Shown here piece after piece: positions 9,287-19,244 of a DNA stretch of 64,000 nt. The notes under the pieces were generated by a model. It searched no databases, was not told where the DNA came from, and saw only the letters and a list, made by a program, of their open reading frames with translations. Source of the DNA: Paraclostridium sordellii. GTDB taxonomy: Bacteria; Bacillota; Clostridia; Peptostreptococcales; Peptostreptococcaceae. A program made the position numbers and the translations under genes. The stretch lies in assembly GCF_000953675.1 (NCBI RefSeq), contig NZ_LN679998.1:2730102-2794101 (forward strand), written 5' to 3'. Positions within the stretch are counted from its first letter, which is position 1, and every line of letters begins with the position of its first letter.

Positions 9287-10483
9287 TTATTTTACTAATG
9301 CAACTGTATCTCTTGCTATCATTAACTCTTCGTTAGTTGGTATTAATAACATCTTAACTTTAGAATCTTCTGTAGATATTACTCTTTCTTTACCTCTAAC
9401 TTTGTTAGCTTCTTTATCTAATTTCATTCCTAAGAATTCCATATTTGAAGCTATAGATTCTCTTATTTCTATACCATTTTCACCAACACCAGCAGTAAAT
9501 ACAACAGCGTCTACTCCGTTCATTTCTGCAGCATAAGCTCCTATGTATTTTTGAACTCTTTGTACATAAGCATCTAATGCAACTTGAGCTTTTTCATCTC
9601 CTTTTGAAGCAGCTCCTTCTATATCTCTGAAGTCACTTGATATACCAGTCATTCCGTATACTCCAGATTGTTTGTTCATTAAGTCAGATAAACCAGCAGC
9701 AGTTAATCCTTCTTTTTCCATTAAGAATGGTAATATAGCAGCATCTATATCTCCACATCTAGTTCCCATTATTAAACCTTCTAATGGAGTGAATCCCATT
9801 GAAGTATCTACACATTTACCACCATCAACAGCAGCTATAGAAGCTCCGTTTCCTAAGTGACAAGTTATTATTTTTACGTCTTCTATGTTCTTTCCTAACA
9901 TATCAGCAGCTCTTTGAGATACATATTTGTGAGAAGTTCCGTGGAATCCGTATCTTCTTACACCGTATTTAGTATATAACTCATGAGGTAATCCATATAA
10001 GTAAGACTTCTTAGGCATAGTTTGATGGAATGCAGTATCAAATACAGCAACCATTGGTACTCCTGGAAGTATAGCTTCACAAGCTTCTATTCCCATTATG
10101 TTAGCTGGGTTATGAAGTGGTGCTAATTCAACACACTCTTCTAATGCAGCCATAACTTCACCATTTATCTTAACTGATTTAGCAAATTTCTCTCCACCGT
10201 GAACTACTCTGTGTCCAACAGCTTCTACTTCGCTTATTTCTTTAACTCCACCGAACTCTGGGTGAACTACACCTTCTAATACTAATTTTATAGCATCTTG
10301 ATGGTTTTTCATTGGTTGCTCAACTACAAGCTTACCTTCTACTCCATCTTTCTCTTGCTTTAATATAGAACCTTCTATTCCTATTCTTTCAACTAATCCT
10401 ATACATAAAACTTCTTCATTTGCCATATCTATTAATTGATATTTTAATGAAGAACTACCACAGTTTAATACTAATACTTTCAT
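9287..10483 (-). CDS. ackA: Acetate kinase
   Basis: Interconverts acetyl phosphate plus ADP with acetate plus ATP, the final ATP-yielding step of acetogenic fermentation. The length is 398 residues. N-terminal [12 protein letters not shown], the catalytic [13 protein letters not shown] segment, HLGNGAS and [18 protein letters not shown] are all intact. It appears monocistronic: a terminator follows, and upstream is the divergent tmcAL. No pta lies next to it in this window. Codons look cleaner and more GC-rich than in its neighbours, as expected for a highly expressed gene. Confidence 0.97.
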   Translation of the reverse strand: MKVLVLNCGSSSLKYQLIDMANEEVLCIGLVERIGIEGSILKQEKDGVEGKLVVEQPMKNHQDAIKLVLEGVVHPEFGGVKEISEVEAVGHRVVHGGEKFAKSVKINGEVMAALEECVELAPLHNPANIMGIEACEAILPGVPMVAVFDTAFHQTMPKKSYLYGLPHELYTKYGVRRYGFHGTSHKYVSQRAADMLGKNIEDVKIITCHLGNGASIAAVDGGKCVDTSMGFTPLEGLIMGTRCGDIDAAILPFLMEKEGLTAAGLSDLMNKQSGVYGMTGISSDFRDIEGAASKGDEKAQVALDAYVQRVQKYIGAYAAEMNGVDAVVFTAGVGENGIEIRESIASNMEFLGMKLDKEANKVRGKERVISTEDSKVKMLLIPTNEELMIARDTVALVK

Positions 10484-10797
10484 TAGTATACCTCCTTAAA
10501 TCTTTACCAATAATTATGTAAATTTTTATTTTCAATTTTTAACAATTGACTAATATCACTTGTATACATTAAACAAATTTATTCATTATTACTATATCAT
10601 TTTTTCACATAAAAGTACATACTTTATAATATTTTTTCTTTTTTATATAACTATAATTAACTCAAGAATTATTGTTCTCATTTTTGTTTAATATTATAAT
10701 AGATATAATTATTTTTTATAATATAATTCTATATTTAAACAATAATTCCTTTGTTTTTGATATATTTTTTAAAATTTTTAGCGAAAAGGAGATTTTC
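10484..10797 (+). promoter_or_regulatory. ackA-tmcAL divergent intergenic region with candidate tmcAL promoter
   Basis: About 310 bases of very AT-rich sequence between divergent genes. On the plus strand TATAAT (10625-10630) with a 17-base spacer from TTTTCA (602-607 of the same kilobase) is a plausible tmcAL promoter with a weak -35. I could not assign an ackA promoter confidently. No other gene or clear RNA structure is seen. Confidence 0.45.
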
Positions 10798-12063
10798 ATG
10801 AAGATAACTGGTTTAGTTGTTGAGTATAATCCATTTCATAATGGACATTTACACCATTTAAAAAAATCTATGGAATTAACTAATGCTACCCACTCAATTG
10901 CTGTGATGAGCGGTAATTTTTTACAAAGAGGTGAACCTGCATTATTTGATAAATTTAAAAGAGCTGAAATAGCAGTATCTAATGGAGTAGATTTAGTTGT
11001 AGAGTTACCTACGCTGTTTGCTTGCCAAAGTGCAGAGTTTTTTGCTCATGGTGCCGTTTCTTTGCTTGACTCATTAAATTGCATTGACTCTATTTGCTTT
11101 GGAAGTGAAGAGGGAAATATAGACTTATTATTAGAAATTTCTAAAATATTAATTAATGAGCCTTATGAGTTCAAATCTATTTTAAAAGAAAAGCTAGATG
11201 AAGGTATTTTATTTGCAACTGCTAGAAGCACTGCTCTTTATGAGTATATATCAAGAAATAATATATTAAATTTAAAAGAAGAAAAACTTCATGATATTTT
11301 AAGTTCTTCAAATAATATTTTAGGTATTGAATATATAAAAAGTTTATTAAAACAGAAAAGTAGCATAGCTCCTTACACTATTAATCGTATACAGTCATCT
11401 TATAATTCGCATACAATTTCTAGTAATATTTGTTCTGCTACAGCAATAAGAGAATCCTTAAGAAGGGGAAATAGCTTAAGCGAAATTTCATCTGTTGTAC
11501 CTCTAGAGACTCTAAATTTAATTTCTAAACATATAGATAATGGTTTCAATCCAATGTTTGATGAATTTTATTTTGATGTAATAAGAGAGTTAGTAGCTAG
11601 AGACTTTGACAAGTTAAGTGATTATTTTGATATTAGTGAAGGCATTGAAAATAAAATATATAAATCTATATTTTTAACATCTAATCTATCTGAACTTCAA
11701 CAATCTATTAAGTCTAAAAGGTATACTCTTACAAAAGTAAAAAGAATGTTAAATAACATATTGCTAGGAATTACGAAAGAAGATATGAATATGGTAAAAG
11801 ATATAAATAAATTGCCTTACATTAGAGTTCTCGCTTTTAATGATAAAGGTCGTGAAATTCTAAAAAAAATCAAACTAAACTCAGACATAAGCATAATAAA
11901 TAAATTTTCGAATATAAACTTTAACAATGATCCTATATTTGAAACATTAATTAAATATGATATAAAATCTACCAATATATATAATTTACTTTATTATAAA
12001 AGCAATTCAAAACTATTAAAAGGTCCAATGGATTATTATATCTCTCCAATATATGTAAAATAA
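10798..12063 (+). CDS. tmcAL: tRNA(Met) cytidine acetate ligase TmcAL
   Basis: YlbM family. It uses ATP and free acetate to form N4-acetylcytidine at the wobble base of elongator tRNA(Met). The start is the ATG at 10798, with AAAGGAGAT before it, giving 421 residues. The long in-frame upstream extension from 10672 is hydrophobic, AT-rich and lacks a ribosome site. The nucleotidyltransferase core begins [19 protein letters not shown] (HxGH motif) and continues with [12 protein letters not shown]. It is next to acetate kinase, which makes its co-substrate; the functional link is inference. Confidence 0.92.
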   Translation: MKITGLVVEYNPFHNGHLHHLKKSMELTNATHSIAVMSGNFLQRGEPALFDKFKRAEIAVSNGVDLVVELPTLFACQSAEFFAHGAVSLLDSLNCIDSICFGSEEGNIDLLLEISKILINEPYEFKSILKEKLDEGILFATARSTALYEYISRNNILNLKEEKLHDILSSSNNILGIEYIKSLLKQKSSIAPYTINRIQSSYNSHTISSNICSATAIRESLRRGNSLSEISSVVPLETLNLISKHIDNGFNPMFDEFYFDVIRELVARDFDKLSDYFDISEGIENKIYKSIFLTSNLSELQQSIKSKRYTLTKVKRMLNNILLGITKEDMNMVKDINKLPYIRVLAFNDKGREILKKIKLNSDISIINKFSNINFNNDPIFETLIKYDIKSTNIYNLLYYKSNSKLLKGPMDYYISPIYVK

Positions 12064-12095
12064 GACTTTTGTTTAACTTAATTATCATAGTTTGT

Positions 12096-12139
12096 ACCTA
12101 CTTTTAATATAATTATCATAGAAAATATTAAAAGTAGGT
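12096..12139 (+). repeat. Perfect 15-bp inverted repeat covering the ylbJ ribosome binding site
   Basis: Arms 12096-12110 and 12125-12139 are exact reverse complements with a 14-base loop. The downstream arm contains the AGTAGGTG ribosome site of ylbJ, whose GTG start is at 12146. No T run follows, so it is not a standard terminator. The loop start repeats an 11-base sequence found at 12080-12090. Confidence 0.8.
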
Positions 12140-12145
12140 GACAAA

Positions 12146-13333
12146 GTGAGAAAAAATAAATTTATAGTTTTTTTAATTCCATCTCTTATAGTAATGTTAT
12201 TAATTTTAGGAATAATACTATTCCCAAGTGATTCTATAAATGCAGCTAAAAATGGTTATAAGATATGGACAGATACTCTAATTCCTTCTTTGCTTCCATT
12301 TATAATAGCAGCTAACTTAATAGTTAAATTAAAATTTATAGATGTAATTGGCTTAATAATTAATCCTATTACGAGAAAACTTTTCAATGTTTCGGGCAAA
12401 AGTTCACTTGTTTTTGCTATTTCAACCGTTTCTGGATATCCTGTAGGAGCTAAGTTAGCTTCTGAACTTCGTCAAAACAATGAAATATCTAAATTTGAAG
12501 CGCAAAGATTAGTTTCGTTTTGTTCAACCTCAGGCCCACTCTTTATAGTAGGAGCAGTTTCCGTTGGAATGTTCAATAATCCACCTTTAGGATACTTAAT
12601 TTTAATATGTCATTATTTATCAGCTCTTACAGTTGGCTTTTTATTTAAAAACTATGGTAGAGAAACTATAATTTGCGATAAAACGAATTTTAACTTTGAG
12701 GTTAATAAAATTATTTCAAAAAGAAGAAATGAAAATAAAGGTTTTTTCGTTTTATTTGGAGATGCTGTGTTTAGTGGAGTCAACACAATTTTAATGGTAG
12801 GTGGATTTGTAATAGTATTTTCCGTTGTATTTAAAATACTATCTATATTTAACATAATTGAATTATCTTCATATATACTACATATTCCTCTATCTTTACT
12901 TGGCTTTTCAAGAGAACTCTGTAATGCATTTATAAGCGGTTTATTTGAGATAACTATAGGATGTAGCCAAGTTTCTAGTGTATTAAATTCTCCTGAAATT
13001 TTAAGAGCTTCTTTATGTAGCTTCTTGATTGCTTTTAGTGGATTATCTATATTAGCTCAATGTTGTAGTTTTTTAGCTCAAACTGATATAAAAACTAGCA
13101 CTTATATTTTTTCAAAGTTTTTACATGGACTATTTGCATCAATATTTACATTTGCATTTTATCCTATTGCAAATTCAATACCTTTAATTTCAAACTTATC
13201 AAATATATTTACGAATAACTCATTATGGACTTATTATATAAATAATTATAAAATTATTTTTCCAATATTAATTTTCATTTATATACTTTCTACATTTGTT
13301 TTAATTAAAAAATCAAGTGCAAGAAATAATTAA
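12146..13333 (+). CDS. ylbJ: Sporulation integral membrane protein YlbJ
   Basis: Membrane protein of the nucleoside-recognition (Gate) fold. In Bacillus, YlbJ is a sigma-E-controlled protein needed for spore cortex formation. The 395 residues contain about eight or more hydrophobic segments, with a SGKSSLVFAISTVSGYPVGAK stretch and FCSTSGPLFIVGAVSVGMF typical of the family. It starts at GTG 12146, with the ribosome site in an inverted repeat. It shares a convergent terminator with the coiled-coil gene at 13362. No sigma-E promoter was confidently located. Confidence 0.85.
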   Translation: MRKNKFIVFLIPSLIVMLLILGIILFPSDSINAAKNGYKIWTDTLIPSLLPFIIAANLIVKLKFIDVIGLIINPITRKLFNVSGKSSLVFAISTVSGYPVGAKLASELRQNNEISKFEAQRLVSFCSTSGPLFIVGAVSVGMFNNPPLGYLILICHYLSALTVGFLFKNYGRETIICDKTNFNFEVNKIISKRRNENKGFFVLFGDAVFSGVNTILMVGGFVIVFSVVFKILSIFNIIELSSYILHIPLSLLGFSRELCNAFISGLFEITIGCSQVSSVLNSPEILRASLCSFLIAFSGLSILAQCCSFLAQTDIKTSTYIFSKFLHGLFASIFTFAFYPIANSIPLISNLSNIFTNNSLWTYYINNYKIIFPILIFIYILSTFVLIKKSSARNN

Positions 13334-13364
13334 AAAGTAGCTATCAAATGATAGCTACTTTTTA
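13331..13364. terminator. Bidirectional terminator between ylbJ and the coiled-coil gene
   Basis: A perfect 15-bp stem (13331-13345 with 13348-13362), with A/T runs on both sides, between convergent genes. Confidence 0.9.
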
Positions 13365-13880
13365 TTCACTTAATTCTCTTCTATTTATAGATATTTCATC
13401 CATAATATTTTGAAGATTGTATTGTAATCCTTCTAAAACATCATCTGCATATCTTATAGATCCTATTTTTATTTCTCTAGCTGTATACTCAGCTTTCTCT
13501 ATTATAGTTTTAGCTTTTTCTTCAGCTTCTACAACTAGTCCATCAGAATCAATATATGATTTTATTATATCTTCTGAATTTTTTTTCATATCTTCAGTTT
13601 CTTTCATTGCCTTTTCAATAATTTGCTTAGCTTCTTTATTAGCTTGCTCTATTAAAAGCTCAGCATCTTGATTTGCATTACTTAGTATTTTTTGTCTTTC
13701 TTTGTTTATCCATACAGCTTGTTTTACTTCTTCTGGAAGTATAGTTTTTATGTCAGCTATAATACTTAAAACTTCTTCTTTATCTATCCCCGATTTATGA
13801 GAAAAAGGAATTGAGCTTGCATTGTTTATACTATTTTCTAATTCCTCAATTAATTCCATTATTTCTAAGTCTATATTCAT
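13362..13880 (-). CDS. Conserved coiled-coil protein, function unknown
   Basis: I do not recognise a functional family. The 172 residues are strongly helical. A charged heptad-rich central region (about residues 60-145: NANQDAELLIEQANKEAKQ and EEKAKTIIEKAEYTAREIK) resembles ATP-synthase b-subunit stalks or DivIVA coiled coils, without a membrane anchor. The C-terminus is LQYNLQNIMDEISINRREL. It lies one base downstream of coaD in an apparent operon with rsmD and recG. Similar proteins sit next to coaD in other clostridia, as I recall. Resemblance to F-type ATPase subunits is probably only compositional. Confidence 0.8.
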   Translation of the reverse strand: MNIDLEIMELIEELENSINNASSIPFSHKSGIDKEEVLSIIADIKTILPEEVKQAVWINKERQKILSNANQDAELLIEQANKEAKQIIEKAMKETEDMKKNSEDIIKSYIDSDGLVVEAEEKAKTIIEKAEYTAREIKIGSIRYADDVLEGLQYNLQNIMDEISINRRELSE

Positions 13881-13881
13881 T

Positions 13882-14379
13882 TTATCTCCCCCTATTAGTT
13901 TTTCGTTTTAATTCTTCTATAATGACTTTAGGAACTAAATTTTCTATATTAACATCAAAATTTAATACCTCTTTTATAAGAGATGAACTTATATATGAAT
14001 ATTTTGTTGTAGTTGGAAGTATTACAGTTTCTATACTTGGATTTAACTCTCTATTCATATGTGCCATTTGAAGTTCATACTCTACATCTGCACCATTTCT
14101 TATACCTCTTACTAGAGTTTTTATACCATGTTCTTCACAGTAATTAACTAATAACCCATCAAAACTTACTACTTTTATATTTTCAATATGCTTTGTACAT
14201 TCTTTTATTAATCTTACTCTTTCTTCAAATGTAAATAAACCTTTTTTATTTGGGTTATATAATACTCCTATTTGCAATTCATCAAATAATTTTGAAGCTC
14301 TTTCAATTATGTCTAAATGACCATTAGTTATAGGATCAAAACTCCCTGCAAATATAGCTTTTCTTACATTGTTTTCCAT
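13882..14379 (-). CDS. coaD: Phosphopantetheine adenylyltransferase
   Basis: Penultimate step of coenzyme A synthesis: transfers AMP from ATP to 4'-phosphopantetheine. The 165-residue protein starts with AIFAGSFDPITNGHLDII, carrying the GxFDPxTxGH nucleotidyltransferase motif, and has VRGIRNGADVEYE and the C-terminal TTKYSYISSSLIKEV. It follows rsmD directly, a near-universal pairing in Firmicutes. The later enzyme context is completed by coaBC at 32741-33940. Confidence 0.96.
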   Translation of the reverse strand: MENNVRKAIFAGSFDPITNGHLDIIERASKLFDELQIGVLYNPNKKGLFTFEERVRLIKECTKHIENIKVVSFDGLLVNYCEEHGIKTLVRGIRNGADVEYELQMAHMNRELNPSIETVILPTTTKYSYISSSLIKEVLNFDVNIENLVPKVIIEELKRKTNRGR

Positions 14380-14381
14380 TA

Positions 14382-14936
14382 CTAGTCCTCCATGCCATAA
14401 AATGTAAGCGTAGTATTTCCATACTTTTTACTTCTTTCTTTTGTTAATTTTCCTATATTTTCAGGAAACTCTTCTTTTGTATCATGTTCAACTATAATTA
14501 TTCCATCTTCTTTAAGAATATTTGACTCATCTATTTTTTTTAACGCATCGATAAACAGATTTTCATAATATGGAGGATCCATAAAAATCATATCAAACTT
14601 ATATGACTTAGCTTTTAGTTTATCGATAGCTAATTTATAATCTAAATTTAAAACTTCACTATTTTCTTCTACTCTGGCTTTTTTTATATTAGATTTAACT
14701 ATATCAATACTACTTCTTTTTAAATCTACAAATACACTTTTATTCGCTCCTCTAGATAAGCACTCTATACCTAAAGATCCTGTTCCTGCAAATAAATCTA
14801 AAACATCTCCATCTATTATGTATTCACTAATTATATTAAATAATGATTCTTTAACTCTATCTGTAGTTGGTCTTACATCTTCATTTTTAGGTGCATTTAA
14901 TTTTAAGCCTCTAGCTTTTCCTGAAATTACTCTCAA
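14382..14936 (-). CDS. rsmD: 16S rRNA (guanine966-N2) methyltransferase
   Basis: SAM-dependent methyltransferase modifying G966 of 16S rRNA. I place the start at the TTG at 14936 (184 residues), because AAGGAG lies 8 bases upstream. The ATG at 14954 overlaps that ribosome site. The N-terminus RVISGKARGLKL, the SAM site LDLFAGTGSLGIE and the catalytic DPPY (MDPPYYENL) are all present. It lies between recG and coaD. Confidence 0.93.
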   Translation of the reverse strand: MRVISGKARGLKLNAPKNEDVRPTTDRVKESLFNIISEYIIDGDVLDLFAGTGSLGIECLSRGANKSVFVDLKRSSIDIVKSNIKKARVEENSEVLNLDYKLAIDKLKAKSYKFDMIFMDPPYYENLFIDALKKIDESNILKEDGIIIVEHDTKEEFPENIGKLTKERSKKYGNTTLTFYGMED

Positions 14937-14976
14937 TATAATTTCTCCTTCCATATTATTTTAGCATAATTACCTT

Positions 14977-17037
14977 TTAATTTAATGATATTTCTTGCAA
15001 TCTATTCTCAAACTTTTTTAAAACTTCAGCTTTTAAGTTTTTGTTTTCATAACTATTAAGTTTTGGGTCTTCACTTATTATATATCTAGCTTCTTGTTGT
15101 GCTAATTTTAGTATTTTCATATGCTTAAATATATTAGCTACTTTAAGTTCTGGTAGTCCATGTTGTCTGGTTCCAAAAAACTCTCCAGGACCTCTTATTT
15201 CTAAGTCTTTTTCTGAGATTTTAAATCCATCTGTGGTTTCCTCCATTATTCCCATTCTCTGAGAGCAAACTTCTGATTTTGACGAGTAAATCAATATACA
15301 GTAGGATTTATGGCTTCCCCTTCCAACTCTACCTCTTAACTGATGTAGCTGTGCTAATCCAAATCTTTCTGCATTTTCAATTATCATAAGAGTTGCATTT
15401 GGAACATTGACTCCAACTTCAATTACAGTTGTTGAAACCAAAATATCAAGTTCTTTATTTTTGAACTTTTTCATTATATCATCTTTTTCACTAGGTTTCA
15501 TTTTACCATGCAAAAGGCCTAATCTCAAGTCACTAAAGTATTCACACTTTAACTCTTCTACTAAGTCTACAGCAGCTTTAGCTTCTATAGCCTCGCTTTC
15601 TTCTACTAAAGGACATACTATGTATACTTGTCTTCCTTTTTCAACCTCGCTTCTTACTAATTTATTATAAGCTTTTTCTCTTCTATCTTTATATACTGCT
15701 ATAGTTTCAATTGGTTGTCTACCTGGTGGTAGTTCATCAATAATAGATATATCTAAATCTCCATATAATATAAGTGCTAAAGTTCTTGGTATAGGGGTTG
15801 CAGTCATTACTAATATATCTGGATTATACCCTTTTTCAGATAATTTATTTCTTTGTCTTACTCCAAATCTATGTTGCTCATCTGTTATAACAATCCCTAA
15901 ATTGTTAAACTCTACTTTATCTTCTATAAGCGCGTGAGTTCCAATTAATATATCTACCTCATTATTTTTAACTTTTTCTAAAATATTTTCTTTTTGTTTT
16001 TTAGTTAAACTACCTACTAACAACCCAACTTTTATACCAAACGGAGATAACGTTTCATTTAAAGAAATATAATGTTGTTCAGCTAATATTTCTGTAGGTG
16101 CCATTAAAGCTCCCTGGTATCCATTTAAAACCCCATTAGCTAAGGATAAAAGAGCTACTACAGTTTTTCCACTTCCTACATCTCCTTGAACTAATCGATT
16201 CATTACTTTTTTACAGTTCATATCTTCTAAAATTTCATTTAACGCTCTATTTTGTGCATTTGTTAATTTAAATGGGAGTGAGTTTAAAACCTTACTTAAA
16301 TCCTTATTTTTTTCAAAGTTAATCCCAGATTTTTCTGTAACTCCATTTTTAAATAAAAATAAACCTAATTGTAGCATTAAGAACTCTTCAAATACCAACC
16401 TATATAAAGCTATTTTTAAACTTTCCTTGTTAGCAGGCATGTGTATGTTCTTAACTGCATAATCTATGCTACATAATTTATACTTTTCTATAATTCTTCT
16501 AGGCAGATATTCTTTTATATGTATTTGTTCATTAGTGAAAGCAGTTTTTATTATATTTATAAGTTCCTTATTAGTTAATCCATAAGTTAATGGATATATA
16601 GGCATTATTCCACATGTACTCTTGGGATTATTAGACATTTTTTCTACTTCACAAGAACTTAGCTCAATTCCATGTATACTTTTTTTAACTTTCCCAAACA
16701 CCAAGATTGTATCGCCTTTTTTTAATGTAGTAGATATGTAATCTTGATTGAAAAATGCAAGTTTAGCAAATCCAGTTTCGTCTCTTACTCCAACTTTTGT
16801 TATAGTAAGCCCTTTTCTTACATTAGATGTATCTATACTACTTACAATTGCTCTTACAGTTGCTTTCTCTTCATTTTGTAATTCAAATATTTTTTTTAAT
16901 TTATTTCTATCTTCATACTGTCTAGGAAAATAAAATATCAAATCTAATAATGTAAATATTCCTAATTTGCTTAGCTTATTAGCTCTCTTTGGTCCGATAC
17001 CTTTTACATACTTAATTTCTTTATTTAAGTTATTCAT
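14977..17037 (-). CDS. recG: ATP-dependent DNA helicase RecG
   Basis: Branch-migrating helicase that regresses stalled replication forks and processes Holliday junctions. The full length of 686 residues is present. It has an N-terminal wedge/OB domain (KGIGPKRANKLSKLGI), Walker A GDVGSGKT near residue 288, a DEQH box near 391, TATPIPRTLAL, and motif VI-like QLRGRVGRG. The C-terminal TRQHGLPELKVANI is the RecG signature. It follows the fakA terminator and precedes rsmD. Confidence 0.97.
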   Translation of the reverse strand: MNNLNKEIKYVKGIGPKRANKLSKLGIFTLLDLIFYFPRQYEDRNKLKKIFELQNEEKATVRAIVSSIDTSNVRKGLTITKVGVRDETGFAKLAFFNQDYISTTLKKGDTILVFGKVKKSIHGIELSSCEVEKMSNNPKSTCGIMPIYPLTYGLTNKELINIIKTAFTNEQIHIKEYLPRRIIEKYKLCSIDYAVKNIHMPANKESLKIALYRLVFEEFLMLQLGLFLFKNGVTEKSGINFEKNKDLSKVLNSLPFKLTNAQNRALNEILEDMNCKKVMNRLVQGDVGSGKTVVALLSLANGVLNGYQGALMAPTEILAEQHYISLNETLSPFGIKVGLLVGSLTKKQKENILEKVKNNEVDILIGTHALIEDKVEFNNLGIVITDEQHRFGVRQRNKLSEKGYNPDILVMTATPIPRTLALILYGDLDISIIDELPPGRQPIETIAVYKDRREKAYNKLVRSEVEKGRQVYIVCPLVEESEAIEAKAAVDLVEELKCEYFSDLRLGLLHGKMKPSEKDDIMKKFKNKELDILVSTTVIEVGVNVPNATLMIIENAERFGLAQLHQLRGRVGRGSHKSYCILIYSSKSEVCSQRMGIMEETTDGFKISEKDLEIRGPGEFFGTRQHGLPELKVANIFKHMKILKLAQQEARYIISEDPKLNSYENKNLKAEVLKKFENRLQEISLN

Positions 17038-17109
17038 TTTATCACCTTAAAATAGTATTTAAACTTTATTTATTCTAATTAAAAGCTTAATTTACCCTAA
17101 ATTTTGCAT

Positions 17110-17152
17110 AAAAAAACCTGTATAATTTACCTAATAGTAAGATTATACAGGA
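17110..17152 (-). terminator. Intrinsic terminator after fakA
   Basis: A 10-bp stem (17117-17126 with 17142-17151) with a T run on the minus strand, right after the fakA stop. Confidence 0.85.
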
Positions 17153-17163
17153 TTTATTTAATA

Positions 17164-18786
17164 CTATTCAACAGATATTAAATAATAATATATAGGTTGA
17201 CCTCCATAATAAAGTTCAATATCTATATCTTCATATTTTTCTTCTAATATTTCTTTAAAGCTATTAGCTTCTTCTTCTGTTACATCTTCTCCGTAGAATA
17301 AAGTTATAATTGCACTATCTTCATCAACAAGACTTTCAATTAATTTTAAAGTTATTTCTTCTTTGCTTTCTCCTGCTGATAAAAGTTTACTTTCGCCTAT
17401 ACCTATAAAGTTTCCTTCTTTTACTTCTATATCATTCATAACCGTATCTCTAACTGCATAAGTTACTTGACCAGACTTAACTATCGTTAATGCTTCTGCC
17501 ATAGTAGCTTCATTCTCCTCAACTGATGCATCTGCATTAAAGCTTACTAATGATGCAAATCCTTGAGGTACAGTCTTACTTGGTATTACTATTATATTCT
17601 TTTCACTTAAAGCTTTAGCTTGATTTGCTGCCATAATTATATTGCTATTATTAGGAAGTATAATTATATTTTCAGCATTTATAGAATCTATAGCTTTCAT
17701 GAAATCTTCTGTACTTGGATTCATAGTTTGACCACCTTCTATTATGTAGTCAACTCCAAAATCTCTGAATATATCAGCTAATCCATCACCCATAGATGTA
17801 GCTATAAATCCATATTCCTTCATAGGTTCTTCAGATACTGCCGTTTGATTTTCAATTAATATATTTTCATGTTGTACTTTCATATTTTCAATTTTTATAG
17901 TTACTAATTGACCATATTTTAATGCTTCTTGAAGAACTGTTCCTGGTTCATTTGTATGTACATGAACTTTTATTAATCCGTCATCTCCAACTACAGCTAA
18001 ACTATCTCCATAGTCTAACATTATATCTTTAATTTTGTCATAAGTTACTTTGTCGCTCTCAAGTATAAACTCAGTACAGTAAGCAAACTTAATATCTTCT
18101 GTATTTATTTCTCCTTGAGCAGGTTCTGAAGATGATGTATTTGCACTACTCTTTCCATCTGCATTTATAGGATTTCCTTTTAACGCTTCACACATTCCTT
18201 CATATATAAGTACAAGTCCTTTTCCTCCAGAGTCTACAACTCCTGCATCTTTTAGATTTTTAAGTAATTCCGGTGTTCTTTCTAATGATGCATTTGCTTC
18301 TTTTATAACTAGTTCTAAGAATTTAATTATATCAGATTCTTTCTTAGCTGCTTTTATTGCATACTCTCCACTTTCTCTAACCACTGTTAATATAGTTCCC
18401 TCTATTGGTTTTATAACTGCTTTATATGCCGTATCAGATCCATTTTTTAATGCTTGTGCAAAATCAATAGTAGTTAATTTTTCTTTACCTTCTATTGATT
18501 TAGTAAATCCTCTTATTATCTGAGATAATATAACTCCTGAATTTCCTCTTGCTCCCATTAAAGATCCTTTAGCTAAAGACTTACCTATATTAGTTATGTC
18601 GTCATCACTAACCTTCGATAGTTCTTTTATTGCATAAGATATTGTAAGAGACATATTAGTACCCGTGTCTCCATCTGGAACTGGGAATACGTTCAGTTTA
18701 TCAACTAAGTCTTTGTTGTTTTGAAGATTGTTAGCCCCAGAGACCATCATATCTCTTAAATTTTTCCCATCAATATATTGAATCAT
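17164..18786 (-). CDS. fakA: Fatty acid kinase catalytic subunit FakA (DAK2 family, YloV)
   Basis: ATP-binding subunit that phosphorylates fatty acids presented by a FakB (DegV-family) partner; acyl-phosphate then feeds PlsX/PlsY. The 540-residue protein has an N-terminal DhaL-like domain with NVFPVPDGDTGTNM (residues 32-45, metal-binding aspartates) and GARGNSGVILSQ. Its C-terminal domain contains GGQTMNPST and IILPNNSNIIMAA. No fakB is seen nearby. It follows the Asp23-family gene, the usual yloU-yloV order. Confidence 0.9.
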   Translation of the reverse strand: MIQYIDGKNLRDMMVSGANNLQNNKDLVDKLNVFPVPDGDTGTNMSLTISYAIKELSKVSDDDITNIGKSLAKGSLMGARGNSGVILSQIIRGFTKSIEGKEKLTTIDFAQALKNGSDTAYKAVIKPIEGTILTVVRESGEYAIKAAKKESDIIKFLELVIKEANASLERTPELLKNLKDAGVVDSGGKGLVLIYEGMCEALKGNPINADGKSSANTSSSEPAQGEINTEDIKFAYCTEFILESDKVTYDKIKDIMLDYGDSLAVVGDDGLIKVHVHTNEPGTVLQEALKYGQLVTIKIENMKVQHENILIENQTAVSEEPMKEYGFIATSMGDGLADIFRDFGVDYIIEGGQTMNPSTEDFMKAIDSINAENIIILPNNSNIIMAANQAKALSEKNIIVIPSKTVPQGFASLVSFNADASVEENEATMAEALTIVKSGQVTYAVRDTVMNDIEVKEGNFIGIGESKLLSAGESKEEITLKLIESLVDEDSAIITLFYGEDVTEEEANSFKEILEEKYEDIDIELYYGGQPIYYYLISVE

Positions 18787-18802
18787 ATTTTTCCTCCTAG
18801 TA

Positions 18803-19153
18803 TTACTTAACTCTTATTCCTTGAACATTAACATCTATTTTACTTACTTTTATTGCTGTCATTTTCTCAAGTGTATATTTTACTTTATCTATTATGTTGT
18901 TTGCAACAGTTGAAATATTTGTTCCATATTGCATTATAACGTAAAGCTCTATAGCTATTGTCCCATCCTCTAATTCTTGCACACTAACACCTTTAGTTGC
19001 ATTTTCACCTTTTAGTAATTCAACAATGCCTTTACTTTTATGTGCTAAACCAACTAGTCCATAACTTTCCATAGCCGATTGATATGCTATTTGTGCTATT
19101 ACTTGCTTGTCTATTTCTATAGTTCCAAATTCGTTATTTATTTTAGCGCTCAT
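18803..19153 (-). CDS. Asp23/Gls24 family envelope stress protein (YloU)
   Basis: A 116-residue Asp23-family protein. It contains the typical GTIEIDKQVIAQIAYQSA start, a central VEDG-type segment and VKYTLEKMT near the C-terminus. Family members are membrane-associated or cytosolic proteins of unknown biochemical role. Co-transcription with fakA is conserved (yloU-yloV) and is seen here with a 16-base gap. A good promoter lies upstream. Confidence 0.88.
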   Translation of the reverse strand: MSAKINNEFGTIEIDKQVIAQIAYQSAMESYGLVGLAHKSKGIVELLKGENATKGVSVQELEDGTIAIELYVIMQYGTNISTVANNIIDKVKYTLEKMTAIKVSKIDVNVQGIRVK

Positions 19154-19215
19154 GGTTTGACCCCCTAAAATTATTTTTAGTTTTATTTTTAACTTTAATA
19201 TTTACTTTATATAGA

Positions 19216-19244
19216 ATTATATATATAATTTTATATGATAACAA
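19216..19244 (-). promoter_or_regulatory. Sigma-A promoter of the yloU-fakA operon
   Basis: TTGTTA (19239-19244), 17-base spacer and consensus TATAAT (19216-19221) on the minus strand. Confidence 0.7.

Noticed and set aside
10672-10797. N-terminal extension of tmcAL by 42 codons
   Set aside because: Hydrophobic, AT-rich, without a ribosome site. The family start and a good ribosome site are at 10798.
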